Shown in pieces: positions 25,167 through 33,774 of a stretch of 64,000 nucleotides of DNA (position 1 is the first letter of the stretch; every line of letters starts with the position of its first letter). Under the pieces are notes generated by a model. It was given only the letters and a program-made list of their open reading frames with translations. It searched no databases and was not told the DNA's origin. Source of the stretch: Chloroflexota bacterium (GTDB taxonomy: Bacteria > Chloroflexota > UBA11872). The position numbers were made by a program, and so were the translations under genes. The stretch is from NCBI GenBank assembly GCA_022824865.1, contig JAJDZD010000006.1:1-64000 (forward strand). The letters run 5' to 3'.

Positions 25167-26027
25167 CTAGAGCGAACCGTCTTCCATGAGACCCTCGCCA
25201 ATCACCACGTTGTCAATCAGGCCAACGCCGCCGACTTCGGCCGCGACGGCGATGACCAGCGGCGGGTCGGCCACCGCTACTTGCTCAAGCGTTAGGGCGT
25301 GGCGGACTTCGGCGTAGCCGATGGTGGCCAGCGGCTGGGCCTGTACCGTGACTCGCACCAGGTCGGCCAGTGCCGCGGGCGACCGCTCGTCGTCGTCCCA
25401 GGCGGACGCGGCCAGTTCCAGGCCGCGCCATAGGGCGGTGGCGGCCCGGCGCTGATCGGGTGAGAGGCGTACGTTGCGGCTGCTGAGGGCCAGGCCGTCG
25501 TGGGCCCGGACCGTGGGCACGATGACGAGCTTGACCGGGAGGTTCAGGTCCTCCACCAGGCGAGCAATGACGCGGGTCTGCTGCCAGTCCTTCTGACCGA
25601 GGTAGGCGCGGGTGGGCCGGGTGAGGTTGAAGAGCTTGGCCACGACGGTGGCGACGCCCGAGAAGTGACCGGGACGCCGGGCGCCTTCCAGGTCGGCGCC
25701 GATCGGCCCCGGGTCGATTCGGGTACCGAAGCCGTCCGGGTACATCTCCTCGATCGACGGTGCGAAGACTAGGTCAACGCCGCAGGCTTGGAAGGCCGCC
25801 AGGTCCGCCGCTTCGTCTCGAGGGTAGGCGGCGTAGTCTGACGAGTCGTTGAATTGGGTTCGGTTGACGAACAGAGTGGCGACGACCGAGCGGTCGCGCC
25901 GCCGGGCGGCCCGGAGGAGCGCGAGGTGGCCCTCGTGCAGCGCGCCCATGGTCGGCACGACACCCACGGGTCCGGGCAGCGTTGCCCTGGCTTCGTGAAG
26001 GCTGGTGCGGGTTCTGGCTACGATCAT
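25167..26027 (-). CDS. panC: Pantothenate synthetase (pantoate-beta-alanine ligase)
   Basis: The 286-residue protein contains VVPTMGALHEGHLALL (about 23-38, the HxGH nucleotidyl-transfer motif), FVNRTQFND, GARRPGHFSGVATVVAKLFN and GQKDWQQ. LALSSRNVRLS corresponds to the KMSKS-like loop. These are the full set of PanC motifs. It condenses pantoate and beta-alanine with ATP in coenzyme A synthesis. panB and panD are not in the window. It is divergent from the glcE-like gene, whose ATG lies 53 bp beyond its start. Confidence 0.97.
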   Translation of the reverse strand: MIVARTRTSLHEARATLPGPVGVVPTMGALHEGHLALLRAARRRDRSVVATLFVNRTQFNDSSDYAAYPRDEAADLAAFQACGVDLVFAPSIEEMYPDGFGTRIDPGPIGADLEGARRPGHFSGVATVVAKLFNLTRPTRAYLGQKDWQQTRVIARLVEDLNLPVKLVIVPTVRAHDGLALSSRNVRLSPDQRRAATALWRGLELAASAWDDDERSPAALADLVRVTVQAQPLATIGYAEVRHALTLEQVAVADPPLVIAVAAEVGGVGLIDNVVIGEGLMEDGSL

Positions 26028-26080
26028 GGCGAGACGACATGCGTTGAGCGCGTCCTCACGCGCCCCTGATACTGCACATC

Positions 26081-27430
26081 ATGGCACCGAACTCTGCGCC
26101 GGATTCCGCTGAGCTCCAGCAGGCGCTGGCGGCGGAACTGACGGCTGACGCCGTGACTCCGGGCAATCCGGCGCGCGATGCAATTGACGGCGTGCGCCCG
26201 AGTCTGTGCGCGCAGGTCGACTCGCCCGAGGCTGTGGCGGCGGCGCTGGCTATCTGTCAGCGCCTGAACGCCGTGGTGGCGCCGCGAGGAGGCGGATCCC
26301 ACCTGGGTCTCGGCCAGCCGCCGGTGCGGGTGGACGTGTTGCTGGACCTCAGCGAACTGAACTCGGTCATTGAGTACCGGCCGGCGGACCTCACGCTGGC
26401 GGTGGCCGCCGGCGCGCGGCTTGCGGACGTGCAGACCTTGCTGGCCCACGAAGGGCAGATGCTGGCCTTGGACCCAGCGAGTGAGCCGACGGCCACAATC
26501 GGCGGCATGGTGGCCGCCAACCTGTCTGGTCCGCGTCGCGCCGGATCGGGGACGGCGCGAGACCTGGTGATCGGCCTCGAAGTCGCGGGCTTACGCGGCC
26601 TGGTTACGAGATCCGGCGGCATGGTGGTCAAGAACGTGACCGGTTACGACCTGCCCAAAGCGCACATCGGGGCGTTCGGCACGCTGGGCGTCATCACGCG
26701 CGTGAACTTGAAGATCACTCCCCGCCCCTCGGTGGAGCAGACGTTGGTGACGCCGCTGGCGGATCCCGCATCGGCCGGCGCGGCCATAGGCGCCGTGATC
26801 GACAGTCCGCTGGCGACCAGCGGATTCGACCTCATTCAGCGTGAAATGGCGTCGGACATCCAGGTGTCCGCTGACGGTGCGTGGCTGTTGGCCATTCGGG
26901 TCGCCGGCACTGAGGGCGGCGTGGGCGCGCAACTGGCAATGGCGGCGCAGGCCGTCGGGCCCAGCGCCGTAGGCGAAGGCGTCACCCTTGAGGGCGCGAA
27001 TCAGGATCGGTTCTGGAAGGATGCCGACGCGCTGGCTCGTGCACCCGTGGACGTTGCCAGCCAGACGACGTGCCGGCTGAGCGCCCTGTCCAGCCAGACG
27101 CCGTCGCTCCTCAGTAGCGCGGCGGAAATCGGCGAGGACCTGGGCTTGCGGACCATGGCGAGCGCGCGGGCGCTGCATGGAGTGGTGCGCGTTCGGGCCA
27201 GCGGGAACGACGCCGCGGCCGTGATGACCGACTTTGTGCTGTGCCTGCGGGCGGCCGCGGAACGCTTGGGCGGTGCCCTCGTGATCGAGTCCGCTCCCAC
27301 GGAGGTCAAGCGCAGCGCCGGGGTGTGGGGCGTCTCAGCCGACGCCCCGGACGTGCAGGCGATGGAGGCGTTGCGCTCAGCCTTCGATCCAGGTCGGATA
27401 ATCAATCGCGGACGCTTTGTGGTGAGCTGA
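26081..27430 (+). CDS. glcE: FAD-binding glycolate oxidase subunit GlcE-like
   Basis: The 449-residue protein carries the VAO/PCMH-type FAD-binding domain: VVAPRGGGSHLGLGQPP (about 66-82), LTLAVAAGARLADVQTLL, TATIGGMVAANLSGPRRAGSG (about 138-158) and MVVKNVTGYDLPKAHIGAFGTLGVITRV (about 182-210). These match GlcE, the shorter FAD subunit of glycolate oxidase. It is followed 3 bp later by a GlcF-like Fe-S subunit. The larger GlcD subunit is absent here, so either GlcD is encoded elsewhere or this E-F pair works with another dehydrogenase. Confidence 0.85.
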   Translation: MAPNSAPDSAELQQALAAELTADAVTPGNPARDAIDGVRPSLCAQVDSPEAVAAALAICQRLNAVVAPRGGGSHLGLGQPPVRVDVLLDLSELNSVIEYRPADLTLAVAAGARLADVQTLLAHEGQMLALDPASEPTATIGGMVAANLSGPRRAGSGTARDLVIGLEVAGLRGLVTRSGGMVVKNVTGYDLPKAHIGAFGTLGVITRVNLKITPRPSVEQTLVTPLADPASAGAAIGAVIDSPLATSGFDLIQREMASDIQVSADGAWLLAIRVAGTEGGVGAQLAMAAQAVGPSAVGEGVTLEGANQDRFWKDADALARAPVDVASQTTCRLSALSSQTPSLLSSAAEIGEDLGLRTMASARALHGVVRVRASGNDAAAVMTDFVLCLRAAAERLGGALVIESAPTEVKRSAGVWGVSADAPDVQAMEALRSAFDPGRIINRGRFVVS

Positions 27431-27433
27431 GGC

Positions 27434-28738
27434 ATGACGGTGGAACCCGCGCGGTTGGGATTCTCTGAGATGGACGCGCCCGACAGGTCCATCCTGTCCA
27501 CCTGCGTGCATTGCGGGCTGTGCCTCAACGAGTGCCCGACGTACCGTGTGCTGCGGGTGGAGATGGATTCGCCGCGCGGGCGCATCCAGCTCATTGACGC
27601 CGTGCATGACGGGCGGATGGCCCTGGACAGCCCGGCGTTCTTGCGCCACACCTTCCAGTGCCTGGACTGCCGCGGTTGCGAGACGGCCTGTCCATCCGGC
27701 GTGAAGTACGGGGCGCTGATCGAGTCGGTACGCGCGCAGACCGTGCAGGCCGGGCTGCTTCCGACGCGCCGACGCATTGCGCAGGCGGTGCTGCGGGTCG
27801 TGTTTCCCCGGCCGAAACTCCTGCGGCTGGCCGCGCGCGGACTATGGCTCTATCGGCGCAGCGGTCTGCAGGCGCTGGTGCGAAAGATGGGACTCCTGCG
27901 GTTGATCGCGCCGCCGCTGGCGGCCGTGGAGGCGCTGTCGCCGCCGGTATCGGATCGGTTCCTGCAGGCCTCCGATCTGCGATTCGTGCCGGCTCATGGG
28001 GAGCGCCGTCGTTCGGTGGCGTTCATCACGGGCTGCATCATGAGCGTGTCATTCGCCGAGGCCCATCGCGCCTCGTTGCGCGTGCTGGCCCGGAATGGCT
28101 GCGATGTCCACATTCCCGAGCACCAGAGCTGTTGCGGGGCGTTGCATGTGCATGGCGGCGATCTCGAAACCGCCCGCGACCTGGCGCGGCGCAACATCGA
28201 CGCGTTCGATTCGGCCGACTACGAGGCGATCATCATTAACTCGGCCGGGTGCGGGTCCACGCTGAAGGAATACGGCGAGTTGCTGGCGGACGACCCAAGC
28301 TATGGCGAGCGCGCGCATGCTTTCGCGGAGCGAGTACGGGACTTCTCGGAGTTCCTGGCGGAGGTCGGCGCCGAGCCGCCAGCGGCCGTGGTGGAGGAGC
28401 GAGTGATCTACCAGGATGCCTGTCACCTGGTGCACGCCCAGGGCGTCTCGCAGCAGCCGCGCGACCTGCTGGCCGCCGTGCCCGGGGTCAAACTGGTGGA
28501 AATGGAGAATCCGACGGTCTGTTGCGGCGCAGCCGGGCTGTACAGCGTGACGGACACGGAGATTTCGCTGGCGATCCTGGAGCAACGGCTGGATGCGATC
28601 GAGGCGACGGGCGCCACGATCGTGGTTTCGGCGAATCCCGGCTGCCTGCTGCACATCCAGTCGGGCGCACGTAGGCGCGGGCTGGACCTGACCGTGATGC
28701 ATGTGGCCGAGTTCCTTGACCGCGCGTACGCCGCGTGA
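27434..28738 (+). CDS. glcF: Glycolate oxidase iron-sulphur subunit GlcF-like
   Basis: The 434-residue protein has two 4Fe-4S motifs, CVHCGLCLNECPTY (about 17-30) and CLDCRGCETACPSGV (about 76-90). Two cysteine-rich CCG domains follow, with HQSCCGALHVHGG (about 232-244) and NPTVCCGAAGLYS (about 357-369). This is the layout of GlcF and related heterodisulphide reductase-like subunits, which pass electrons to the quinone pool. It lies 3 bp after glcE and is clearly co-transcribed with it. Confidence 0.9.
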   Translation: MTVEPARLGFSEMDAPDRSILSTCVHCGLCLNECPTYRVLRVEMDSPRGRIQLIDAVHDGRMALDSPAFLRHTFQCLDCRGCETACPSGVKYGALIESVRAQTVQAGLLPTRRRIAQAVLRVVFPRPKLLRLAARGLWLYRRSGLQALVRKMGLLRLIAPPLAAVEALSPPVSDRFLQASDLRFVPAHGERRRSVAFITGCIMSVSFAEAHRASLRVLARNGCDVHIPEHQSCCGALHVHGGDLETARDLARRNIDAFDSADYEAIIINSAGCGSTLKEYGELLADDPSYGERAHAFAERVRDFSEFLAEVGAEPPAAVVEERVIYQDACHLVHAQGVSQQPRDLLAAVPGVKLVEMENPTVCCGAAGLYSVTDTEISLAILEQRLDAIEATGATIVVSANPGCLLHIQSGARRRGLDLTVMHVAEFLDRAYAA

Positions 28739-28754
28739 GATTTGGCGGTCCCGA

Positions 28755-29630
28755 GTGTCGACGCCCCAGCGTTCCGTAGAGCGAGGCGCCAGCCGCGGCG
28801 CGTGGGCGAGGCGGCAGGCGGCCGTGGACGCCCAGGAGGTGCGCTGGCACGACGAGCACGAGGCCGAGGTGCGGGCGGATCGGGAATCTCGCGCGGCTGA
28901 GATCGCCGCCGGACGTCGCCCCACCCCGCGCAACATCTGGCGTGTCCTGACCTCCAGTCGCACCCTAACGTCGTTTCTTGTATTCGGCTTCCTCCTGGCC
29001 GCTGGGGTCATTCCAGCCATCCTGGCGCTGCGGACGACCCAGGAAGAGGGGATCGAGCCGGAAGTGGTTCGTCGGATTCAGGTCGGGTTGCAACAGAGTT
29101 CGAACCTGGACGGCGAAGGTTTCGACTTGCTGGAAATCGTAAACGGCGGCGAGTTGCTGGCCATCAGCTCGACCGCCGACGCCGAGGGCGACCACGGCCC
29201 AAACCGGCTGCACGACGGCCTGTTCGATCCGCAATTCACCGCGTGGCGATCGGCCGGCCCGGACGTTCCACTGACCGCGATTTACGAGGTGCGATATCGC
29301 ACACCGGTTCGGAAAGTGGTGATCTGGAATCACCCGGACGAGCCGGAGGACAGCTACATCCGGGAGTTCGAGGTGCTGGCGTCGCTGGAGGACCCGCGAA
29401 CGCATCCCGACGCGCTGGTCAGCATCGGGCGGTTCACGGCCGCGGCGCCGGACCTGAAGCTGGTGTTTGACGTCGAGACGCCGGTGCCGATCCGCTACGC
29501 AATGCTGAAAGTCTATTCCACGTTTGGGCCGGCAGACTACGTCTCGGCGGCCGAGATCGGACTCTTCAGCGAGTCGCGGGACCCGGAGCAGGCCCCGCTA
29601 CCGCGACCTCCCGCACCGCTCAACATTTAG
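28755..29630 (+). CDS. Membrane-anchored protein with a discoidin-like extracellular domain
   Basis: From GTG 28755 the product has 291 residues. The first 50 are rich in Arg and Glu (coiled-coil-like, WHDEHEAEVRADRESRAAEIAAG). A membrane helix lies at about 62-84 (TSFLVFGFLLAAGVIPAILAL). The outer part resembles a galactose-binding or F5/8 type C-like beta sandwich (NRLHDGLFDPQFTAWRS, YEVRYRTPVRKVVIWNHPDEPEDSYIREFEVLAS). The domain call rests on pattern only. The ORF-track start at 28701 overlaps glcF by 38 bp and is less likely. Confidence 0.6.
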   Translation: MSTPQRSVERGASRGAWARRQAAVDAQEVRWHDEHEAEVRADRESRAAEIAAGRRPTPRNIWRVLTSSRTLTSFLVFGFLLAAGVIPAILALRTTQEEGIEPEVVRRIQVGLQQSSNLDGEGFDLLEIVNGGELLAISSTADAEGDHGPNRLHDGLFDPQFTAWRSAGPDVPLTAIYEVRYRTPVRKVVIWNHPDEPEDSYIREFEVLASLEDPRTHPDALVSIGRFTAAAPDLKLVFDVETPVPIRYAMLKVYSTFGPADYVSAAEIGLFSESRDPEQAPLPRPPAPLNI

Positions 29631-29657
29631 CCGCAGGGACCGCGACGAACGCTGGGT

Positions 29658-30755
29658 TCAGGAGGATCGTGGCGGACCGTAGGCTTCCATGGTCTGGAGG
29701 GCGATGCGGTCCCAGCCAAGTTCGTCGGCGACGGCGTGGGCGGCCCGGGTTCGCTCGGCGAGGTCCCAGTCCAGGGCGGCCCGCATGGCGGCACGCAGCG
29801 CAGGGATGTCGGCCGGCGGGACCAATACGCCGGCTCCGGTGTCGTCGAGTAGCTCGGGGATGCAGCCGACGCGGGTGGCGATGATGGGGCAGCCGAAGCC
29901 GAGGGCGGTGATGATGGCGCCGCTGGTGAGGGCATCGCGATAGGGAAACACGGCCACATCGCCGGCGTGGAAGTAGACCTGCAGCTTGTCGATGGGGACC
30001 TTGCCTTCGTGCATCAGGACGCGCGGGTCGCCCACGGGCTCGTTGCCGACGACGCCCTCGTAGAACTGGTGGCGCTGCCCGGCGACGACGAGGCGGAGGT
30101 GATCGCCCTCGAGACCCTTGAAGGCCTCCAGCATGTCGTCGTGGCCCTTGTAGCCGCGGATGTTGCCGAAGGAGGTGTAGACGAAGGCGTCATCGGGGAT
30201 CCCGAGTTCGCGGCGGGCTTCCTGGCGGGTGAGGTCGGCGGGATAGGCGTTTCGGAAGTCGCCGTGCGGGATGACGAAGAGGTTGCGGCGGCGGATGAAG
30301 CGGCCGGTGAATGCCCGGGCGGCGTATTCGCAGTGGCAGATGATGGAGTTGGCCAGCAGGGCCATGACGTAGCGGCCGACGACGTCGACGCCCCAGTGAG
30401 GGCGCTCGTGGGGCAGCATGTTGTGGAGCGTCCAGATGACGCGGTAGCCGAGCAGCCGCGCGAGCAGCAGGGAAGCGACAAACGCGCCCATCCGCAGCCA
30501 GGCTTTCGTGGCCGTGTCCGTATTGGTAATGCCCTGCAGCCAGTGCAGATGTATCCCGTGGACGCGACCGCGATTGCGCCATATCCAGCCCAGGTTCACG
30601 CTGGGCGTATCCGGGCTTGGATTCAGGCTGATGAGTTCGAAGCTATAGCCGTGGCGCTGCATGGCCTCGACCAGCGATCCGCCGTAGGGATTGCCAAGCA
30701 TGTTCCGGTAATTGAAGAGGCTCGGGTCCCAGCTAAATGCAACGCGCATGTTCAA
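29658..30755 (-). CDS. Glycosyltransferase family 4-like (GT-B)
   Basis: The 365-residue enzyme has a GT-B layout. The N-terminal half includes RVIWTLHNMLPHERPHWG (about 108-125) and IICHCEYAARAF. The C-terminal nucleotide-sugar domain includes FVIPHGDFRNAYP, FVYTSFGNIRGYKGHDDML and FPYRDALTSGAIITALGFGCPIIAT (about 275-299). It is a close paralogue of the protein at 53601-54710, sharing the W-T-(L/M)-H-N, ICHCEYA and FGNIR-YKG blocks. The acceptor is unknown; exopolysaccharide or surface-glycan synthesis is likely. A sugar isomerase-like gene lies upstream on the same strand. Confidence 0.88.
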   Translation of the reverse strand: MNMRVAFSWDPSLFNYRNMLGNPYGGSLVEAMQRHGYSFELISLNPSPDTPSVNLGWIWRNRGRVHGIHLHWLQGITNTDTATKAWLRMGAFVASLLLARLLGYRVIWTLHNMLPHERPHWGVDVVGRYVMALLANSIICHCEYAARAFTGRFIRRRNLFVIPHGDFRNAYPADLTRQEARRELGIPDDAFVYTSFGNIRGYKGHDDMLEAFKGLEGDHLRLVVAGQRHQFYEGVVGNEPVGDPRVLMHEGKVPIDKLQVYFHAGDVAVFPYRDALTSGAIITALGFGCPIIATRVGCIPELLDDTGAGVLVPPADIPALRAAMRAALDWDLAERTRAAHAVADELGWDRIALQTMEAYGPPRSS

Positions 30756-30803
30756 CTGCCCCCGTGCGGTTGGTCGATATGAGCGGCGGCGCGCGGTGTG
30801 TCA

Positions 30804-31658
30804 TCAGGCATTTGCGGCCTGGATGAGATTGTTGAGCTCGGCGTATTCGTGCCTGGCGGCGGCGACGGACGTTTCCCAGTCGGGCCAGGCGCATTCGGAT
30901 TCGTTGGCAATCCAGCCTGTGTAACCGCCGGCGGCGAGCTGGCGGAGGGTGTCGCGGTTGCCCACGTCGCCCTCGCCCAGCGGTACGTGGACGTAGTAGC
31001 GGCCGTCAACTTCCAAGGTCTGACCCTCGGCGTCGGGCAGGCTGCGCATGTCCTTGACGTGGACATCGAAGATTCGCGGACCAAGTTGGGCAACGTCGTC
31101 CGCGCCGACGGACTCGGCGGCGGCGTGCAGGTTGCCGGTGTCGAGGGCGGCGCCGAGGTTGGGGTGGTCGATGGCGTCGACCAGGCGGCAGGTGGCGGCG
31201 GTGCTGGAGGCGAGGCCCTGGGCGTGGACCTCGATGGTTACGCGGACACCGGCGGCGGCGGCGAGGGAGGCGGCCTGGGCGTACCAGGAGGCGGCGGCCG
31301 AGAGTTCGTCGGGGTTGTCGACCGACATGCCGTCGGCGCCGCCCCAGAGTCGGAGCAAGCCGGCGCCAAGGATGTTGGCGGCCTCAAGGGCGCGGCGGAC
31401 GCCATCCAGTTCGGCTTGGGCGGGTGCGCCGGTGAAGGAGTCGGGGCGGCCGAGGCCGGAGGCAAGCCCGACGACCTGGAGGCTGGCGTCGGTGAGGACT
31501 CGGGAGCCAGCGCGGGCGGAGGGACCGGGGTTGTCGAGATCGAGGTGCGGCGGTCGGCACATGAGGGCGACGCCGGTGTAGCCGATGTCGCGGGCGATGG
31601 GCGCCACGCGGTCCAGGGGATAGCCGCCGAACATAAGGGTGTGAAGCGCCGCTCGCAT
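30804..31658 (-). CDS. Sugar phosphate isomerase/epimerase-like TIM barrel (xylose isomerase-like)
   Basis: From ATG 31658 the product has 284 residues. I chose this start because GGAGG lies 8-12 bases upstream. Metal-ligand segments of the AP-endonuclease-2/xylose isomerase-like family are visible: VTIEVHAQG (about 149-157), LGAALDTGNLH (about 177-187), IFDVHVKDM (about 204-212) and GWIANESECAW near the C terminus. Relatives epimerise ketoses or act on inositol derivatives. It precedes the glycosyltransferase on the same strand by 48 bp, so the two may be co-expressed. Confidence 0.82.
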   Translation of the reverse strand: MRAALHTLMFGGYPLDRVAPIARDIGYTGVALMCRPPHLDLDNPGPSARAGSRVLTDASLQVVGLASGLGRPDSFTGAPAQAELDGVRRALEAANILGAGLLRLWGGADGMSVDNPDELSAAASWYAQAASLAAAAGVRVTIEVHAQGLASSTAATCRLVDAIDHPNLGAALDTGNLHAAAESVGADDVAQLGPRIFDVHVKDMRSLPDAEGQTLEVDGRYYVHVPLGEGDVGNRDTLRQLAAGGYTGWIANESECAWPDWETSVAAARHEYAELNNLIQAANA

Positions 31659-31878
31659 GGCCGGGCCTCCGGGCCGCACGCGGCGTAAGCGTAGCGCGTT
31701 GGGCCGGACTCAGCGGGTGGCAGCCGTCACGGTGCGCACAGATTTCGGCCATACCTCGCGAGCGGGCTCCGAGGTTGGGCGCGCTAACGGAAGGGGGCTT
31801 GGTGGCGCGGGGGGAAGGCGGCGCGTTACATTGACTGCTTGAAGCCAGTAACCAACGGCCAACCCTGGGGGACGGAGT

Positions 31879-32445
31879 ATGAAGATGTCGCTGCGCCGCG
31901 GATTGATCGGCGCTCTGGCGGTCGCGCTCGTCGCGCTCGTCGTACTGGCGGCGTGTGAGCCTCCCGGGACCACGGAGTTTCCGGAACCGGCGTGCGCCGC
32001 GACGGGCAACTGTCCGCCAAACCCCTGTCCCGACACCGAGGCCGTCATGGCGGAAGGCGAGCAGCTCTATCTGACGGTCTGCGCCACCTGCCACGGCTAC
32101 GCGGCCGACGGGTTCGGTCCGCAGTACCAGCTGTACTCGCCGCGACCGGCCAGCTTCAAGGCCGAGGATTTCCAGGCGCAGTTGGCGAGTGACCCGGGCG
32201 CCATCTTCCTGAAGGCCTGGCACGGCAACACCGCGATCAGCGAAGACGACCAGGGCGATGTGCCGCACAGCATCCCGGCGGAACTGGGCGCCCCGCACAC
32301 CGAGTTCAAGGCGGCGATCCAGGTTCGCGAGAAGATTCGCGAACAATGCATCGCGGGCGCCGAACAGCCGCAGGAAACCGGCGGCATGACCGAGGAGGAA
32401 CTCTGGAAGGTCGTGCTGTTCCTGCGCACGGCACCGAGCCGCTAG
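31879..32445 (+). CDS. Mono-haem cytochrome c lipoprotein
   Basis: The 188-residue protein has a signal with lipobox VVLAAC (cysteine 26). The haem-binding motif is CATCH (68-72), inside GEQLYLTVCATCHGYAADGFG. GGMTEEELWKVVLFLRT near the C terminus supplies the likely axial Met and the last helix of a class I cytochrome c. It therefore acts as a membrane-tethered electron carrier outside the cytoplasmic membrane. No oxidase or reductase gene is adjacent. ATG 31879 or 31885 could be used. A strong hairpin follows the gene. Confidence 0.9.
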   Translation: MKMSLRRGLIGALAVALVALVVLAACEPPGTTEFPEPACAATGNCPPNPCPDTEAVMAEGEQLYLTVCATCHGYAADGFGPQYQLYSPRPASFKAEDFQAQLASDPGAIFLKAWHGNTAISEDDQGDVPHSIPAELGAPHTEFKAAIQVREKIREQCIAGAEQPQETGGMTEEELWKVVLFLRTAPSR

Positions 32446-32470
32446 CCGCCTAAACGGCTGCCCAATTCAC

Positions 32471-32497
32471 GGGGCGCCGGGGTTCACCCGGCGCCCC
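32471..32497 (+). terminator. Strong GC hairpin after the cytochrome c gene
   Basis: GGGGCGCCGGG (32471-32481) and CCCGGCGCCCC (32487-32497) form a perfect 11-bp stem with loop GTTCA. It is followed by gcgggcttt, a weak U tract. It lies 26 bp after the stop codon. Confidence 0.8.
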
Positions 32498-32657
32498 GCG
32501 GGCTTTAAGGGAGTGGTTCCTCGGTGGTTCAGGTTCCGAAGGGTTCGCGGCTTGACGAGACGCGACGTTTGTGTACATTGGAGGTGCTGACAACGGCGTC
32601 AGCCCGAAGACCGGATCGTGGAGATCTGGCGGAAGTTCCCGCAATGAGGAGGGAACA

Positions 32658-32849
32658 ATGACTCACTACGTCGGCCCACGGGCCACCTACACCGCGACCA
32701 GCGGACACGAAGCTTGCGCCCGCTGCGGTGGGCGCGGATCGCTTCGTTACGCTCCTACAGGGCGCCACGTCAGCCGTGCGTATTACGGCGAGACGGCCTT
32801 TTGGCGAACTTGCTCCCGCTGCGGGGGCACGGGGCACACCCAGGCGTAG
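32658..32849 (+). CDS. Small DnaJ-type zinc-finger protein
   Basis: From ATG 32658 the product has 63 residues. Two motifs typical of DnaJ central zinc fingers are present: CARCGGRG (about 19-26) and CSRCGGTG (about 52-59), together one four-cysteine zinc site. GAGGAGGGAACA precedes the ATG, which decides the start over the longer track ORF. No J domain exists. The role is unknown; it may bind RNA or partner proteins. It converges with an SDR gene across a terminator-like palindrome. Confidence 0.7.
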   Translation: MTHYVGPRATYTATSGHEACARCGGRGSLRYAPTGRHVSRAYYGETAFWRTCSRCGGTGHTQA

Positions 32850-32892
32850 GACGCCGCTTCAGCAGTAGTCCCGTGGACGCACGGTGATGAAC

Positions 32893-32918
32893 GGAACCCC
32901 CGCCGCGGCGGGGGTTCC
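32893..32918. terminator. Perfect 12-bp palindromic hairpin between convergent genes
   Basis: GGAACCCCCGCC (32893-32904), loop GC, GGCGGGGGTTCC (32907-32918). A second hairpin, GGTTCCGG...CCGGAACC, follows at about 32932. The location between convergent stops suits bidirectional termination, although T runs are lacking. Confidence 0.65.
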
Positions 32919-32958
32919 AGTCATTAGGCGGGGTTCCGGAAGTGACCGGAACCCGGCA

Positions 32959-33699
32959 TCAGAGCCCGCAGCCGCTGTCCATTACCAGGACTTCGCCGGT
33001 CATGATTGGGTTCTCGACCAGCAGGAGTACGCCGGCGGCGATGTCTTCGGGCGTGGCCGCGCGATTGACGGGACTGCGGTCGACGGCCCGTTGCAGAAAG
33101 TCTTCGTGACCGATCATCCAACGCGTGTCGATGGGGCCGGGAGCCACGCTGTTGACACGAATCTCGGGCGCCAGGGTGCGGGCCAGCGACTTGGTGATGG
33201 TGTTCAGCGCGCCCTTGGAGGCCGCGTAGGCGATGGAGGAGCCGGTGCCGGTGATGCCCGACAGGGACGAGATGCTGACGATCACGCCGTCGCCGCCGGC
33301 TTTCAGATGCGGGGCCGCGGCGCGGCTGACGAAGAAGGGGCCCTTGAGGTTGACCGCCAGGATGCGGTCCCAGTACTCGTCCTTCATGCCGTCCAGGTCT
33401 TCGTAATCGACAAAGAACGTGGTTCCGGCGCTGTTGACCACGATGTCCAAGCGGCCGAAGGCGGCGACGGTCTGTTCGACCATGGCCACGACCGCGGCGT
33501 CCGAGGCGACGTCGGCCTGGATGGCCAGGCCCTCGACGCCGTGCGCCTGGATGTCGCTGGCGGTTTCGGCGGCTTCGTCGGCTGAGCGCGAGTAGTTGAC
33601 GGCCACGTTGGCGCCGCGTTCGGCCAGCATGAGCGCCGTGGCGCGCCCCACGCCGGTTCCGCCGCCAGTGACCAGTGCGGCCTTGCCCTGTAACGACAT
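32959..33699 (-). CDS. Short-chain dehydrogenase/reductase
   Basis: From ATG 33699 (AAGGAG 7 bases upstream) the product has 246 residues. Classical SDR motifs appear: LVTGGGTGVGRATAL (about 9-23, TGxxxGxG), NSAG (about 89-92), and the catalytic Ser plus YAASKGAL (Tyr-x-x-x-Lys, about 151-158). The C terminus, TGEVLVMDSGCGL, replaces the usual VDGG end. FabG-like 3-oxoacyl-ACP or sugar/steroid dehydrogenases are close relatives, so the substrate is undetermined. It stands alone on the minus strand. Confidence 0.93.
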   Translation of the reverse strand: MSLQGKAALVTGGGTGVGRATALMLAERGANVAVNYSRSADEAAETASDIQAHGVEGLAIQADVASDAAVVAMVEQTVAAFGRLDIVVNSAGTTFFVDYEDLDGMKDEYWDRILAVNLKGPFFVSRAAAPHLKAGGDGVIVSISSLSGITGTGSSIAYAASKGALNTITKSLARTLAPEIRVNSVAPGPIDTRWMIGHEDFLQRAVDRSPVNRAATPEDIAAGVLLLVENPIMTGEVLVMDSGCGL

Positions 33700-33774
33700 G
33701 CGTCCTGCTCCTTCATTCACGTGTCAGAGCGGCTATTGTGGCACCCAGGAACGCAGCACCGGAGTTGAAACGGC

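Noticed and set aside
27001-27777. 258-aa minus ORF across the glcE-glcF junction
   Set aside because: Antisense shadow of both glc genes.
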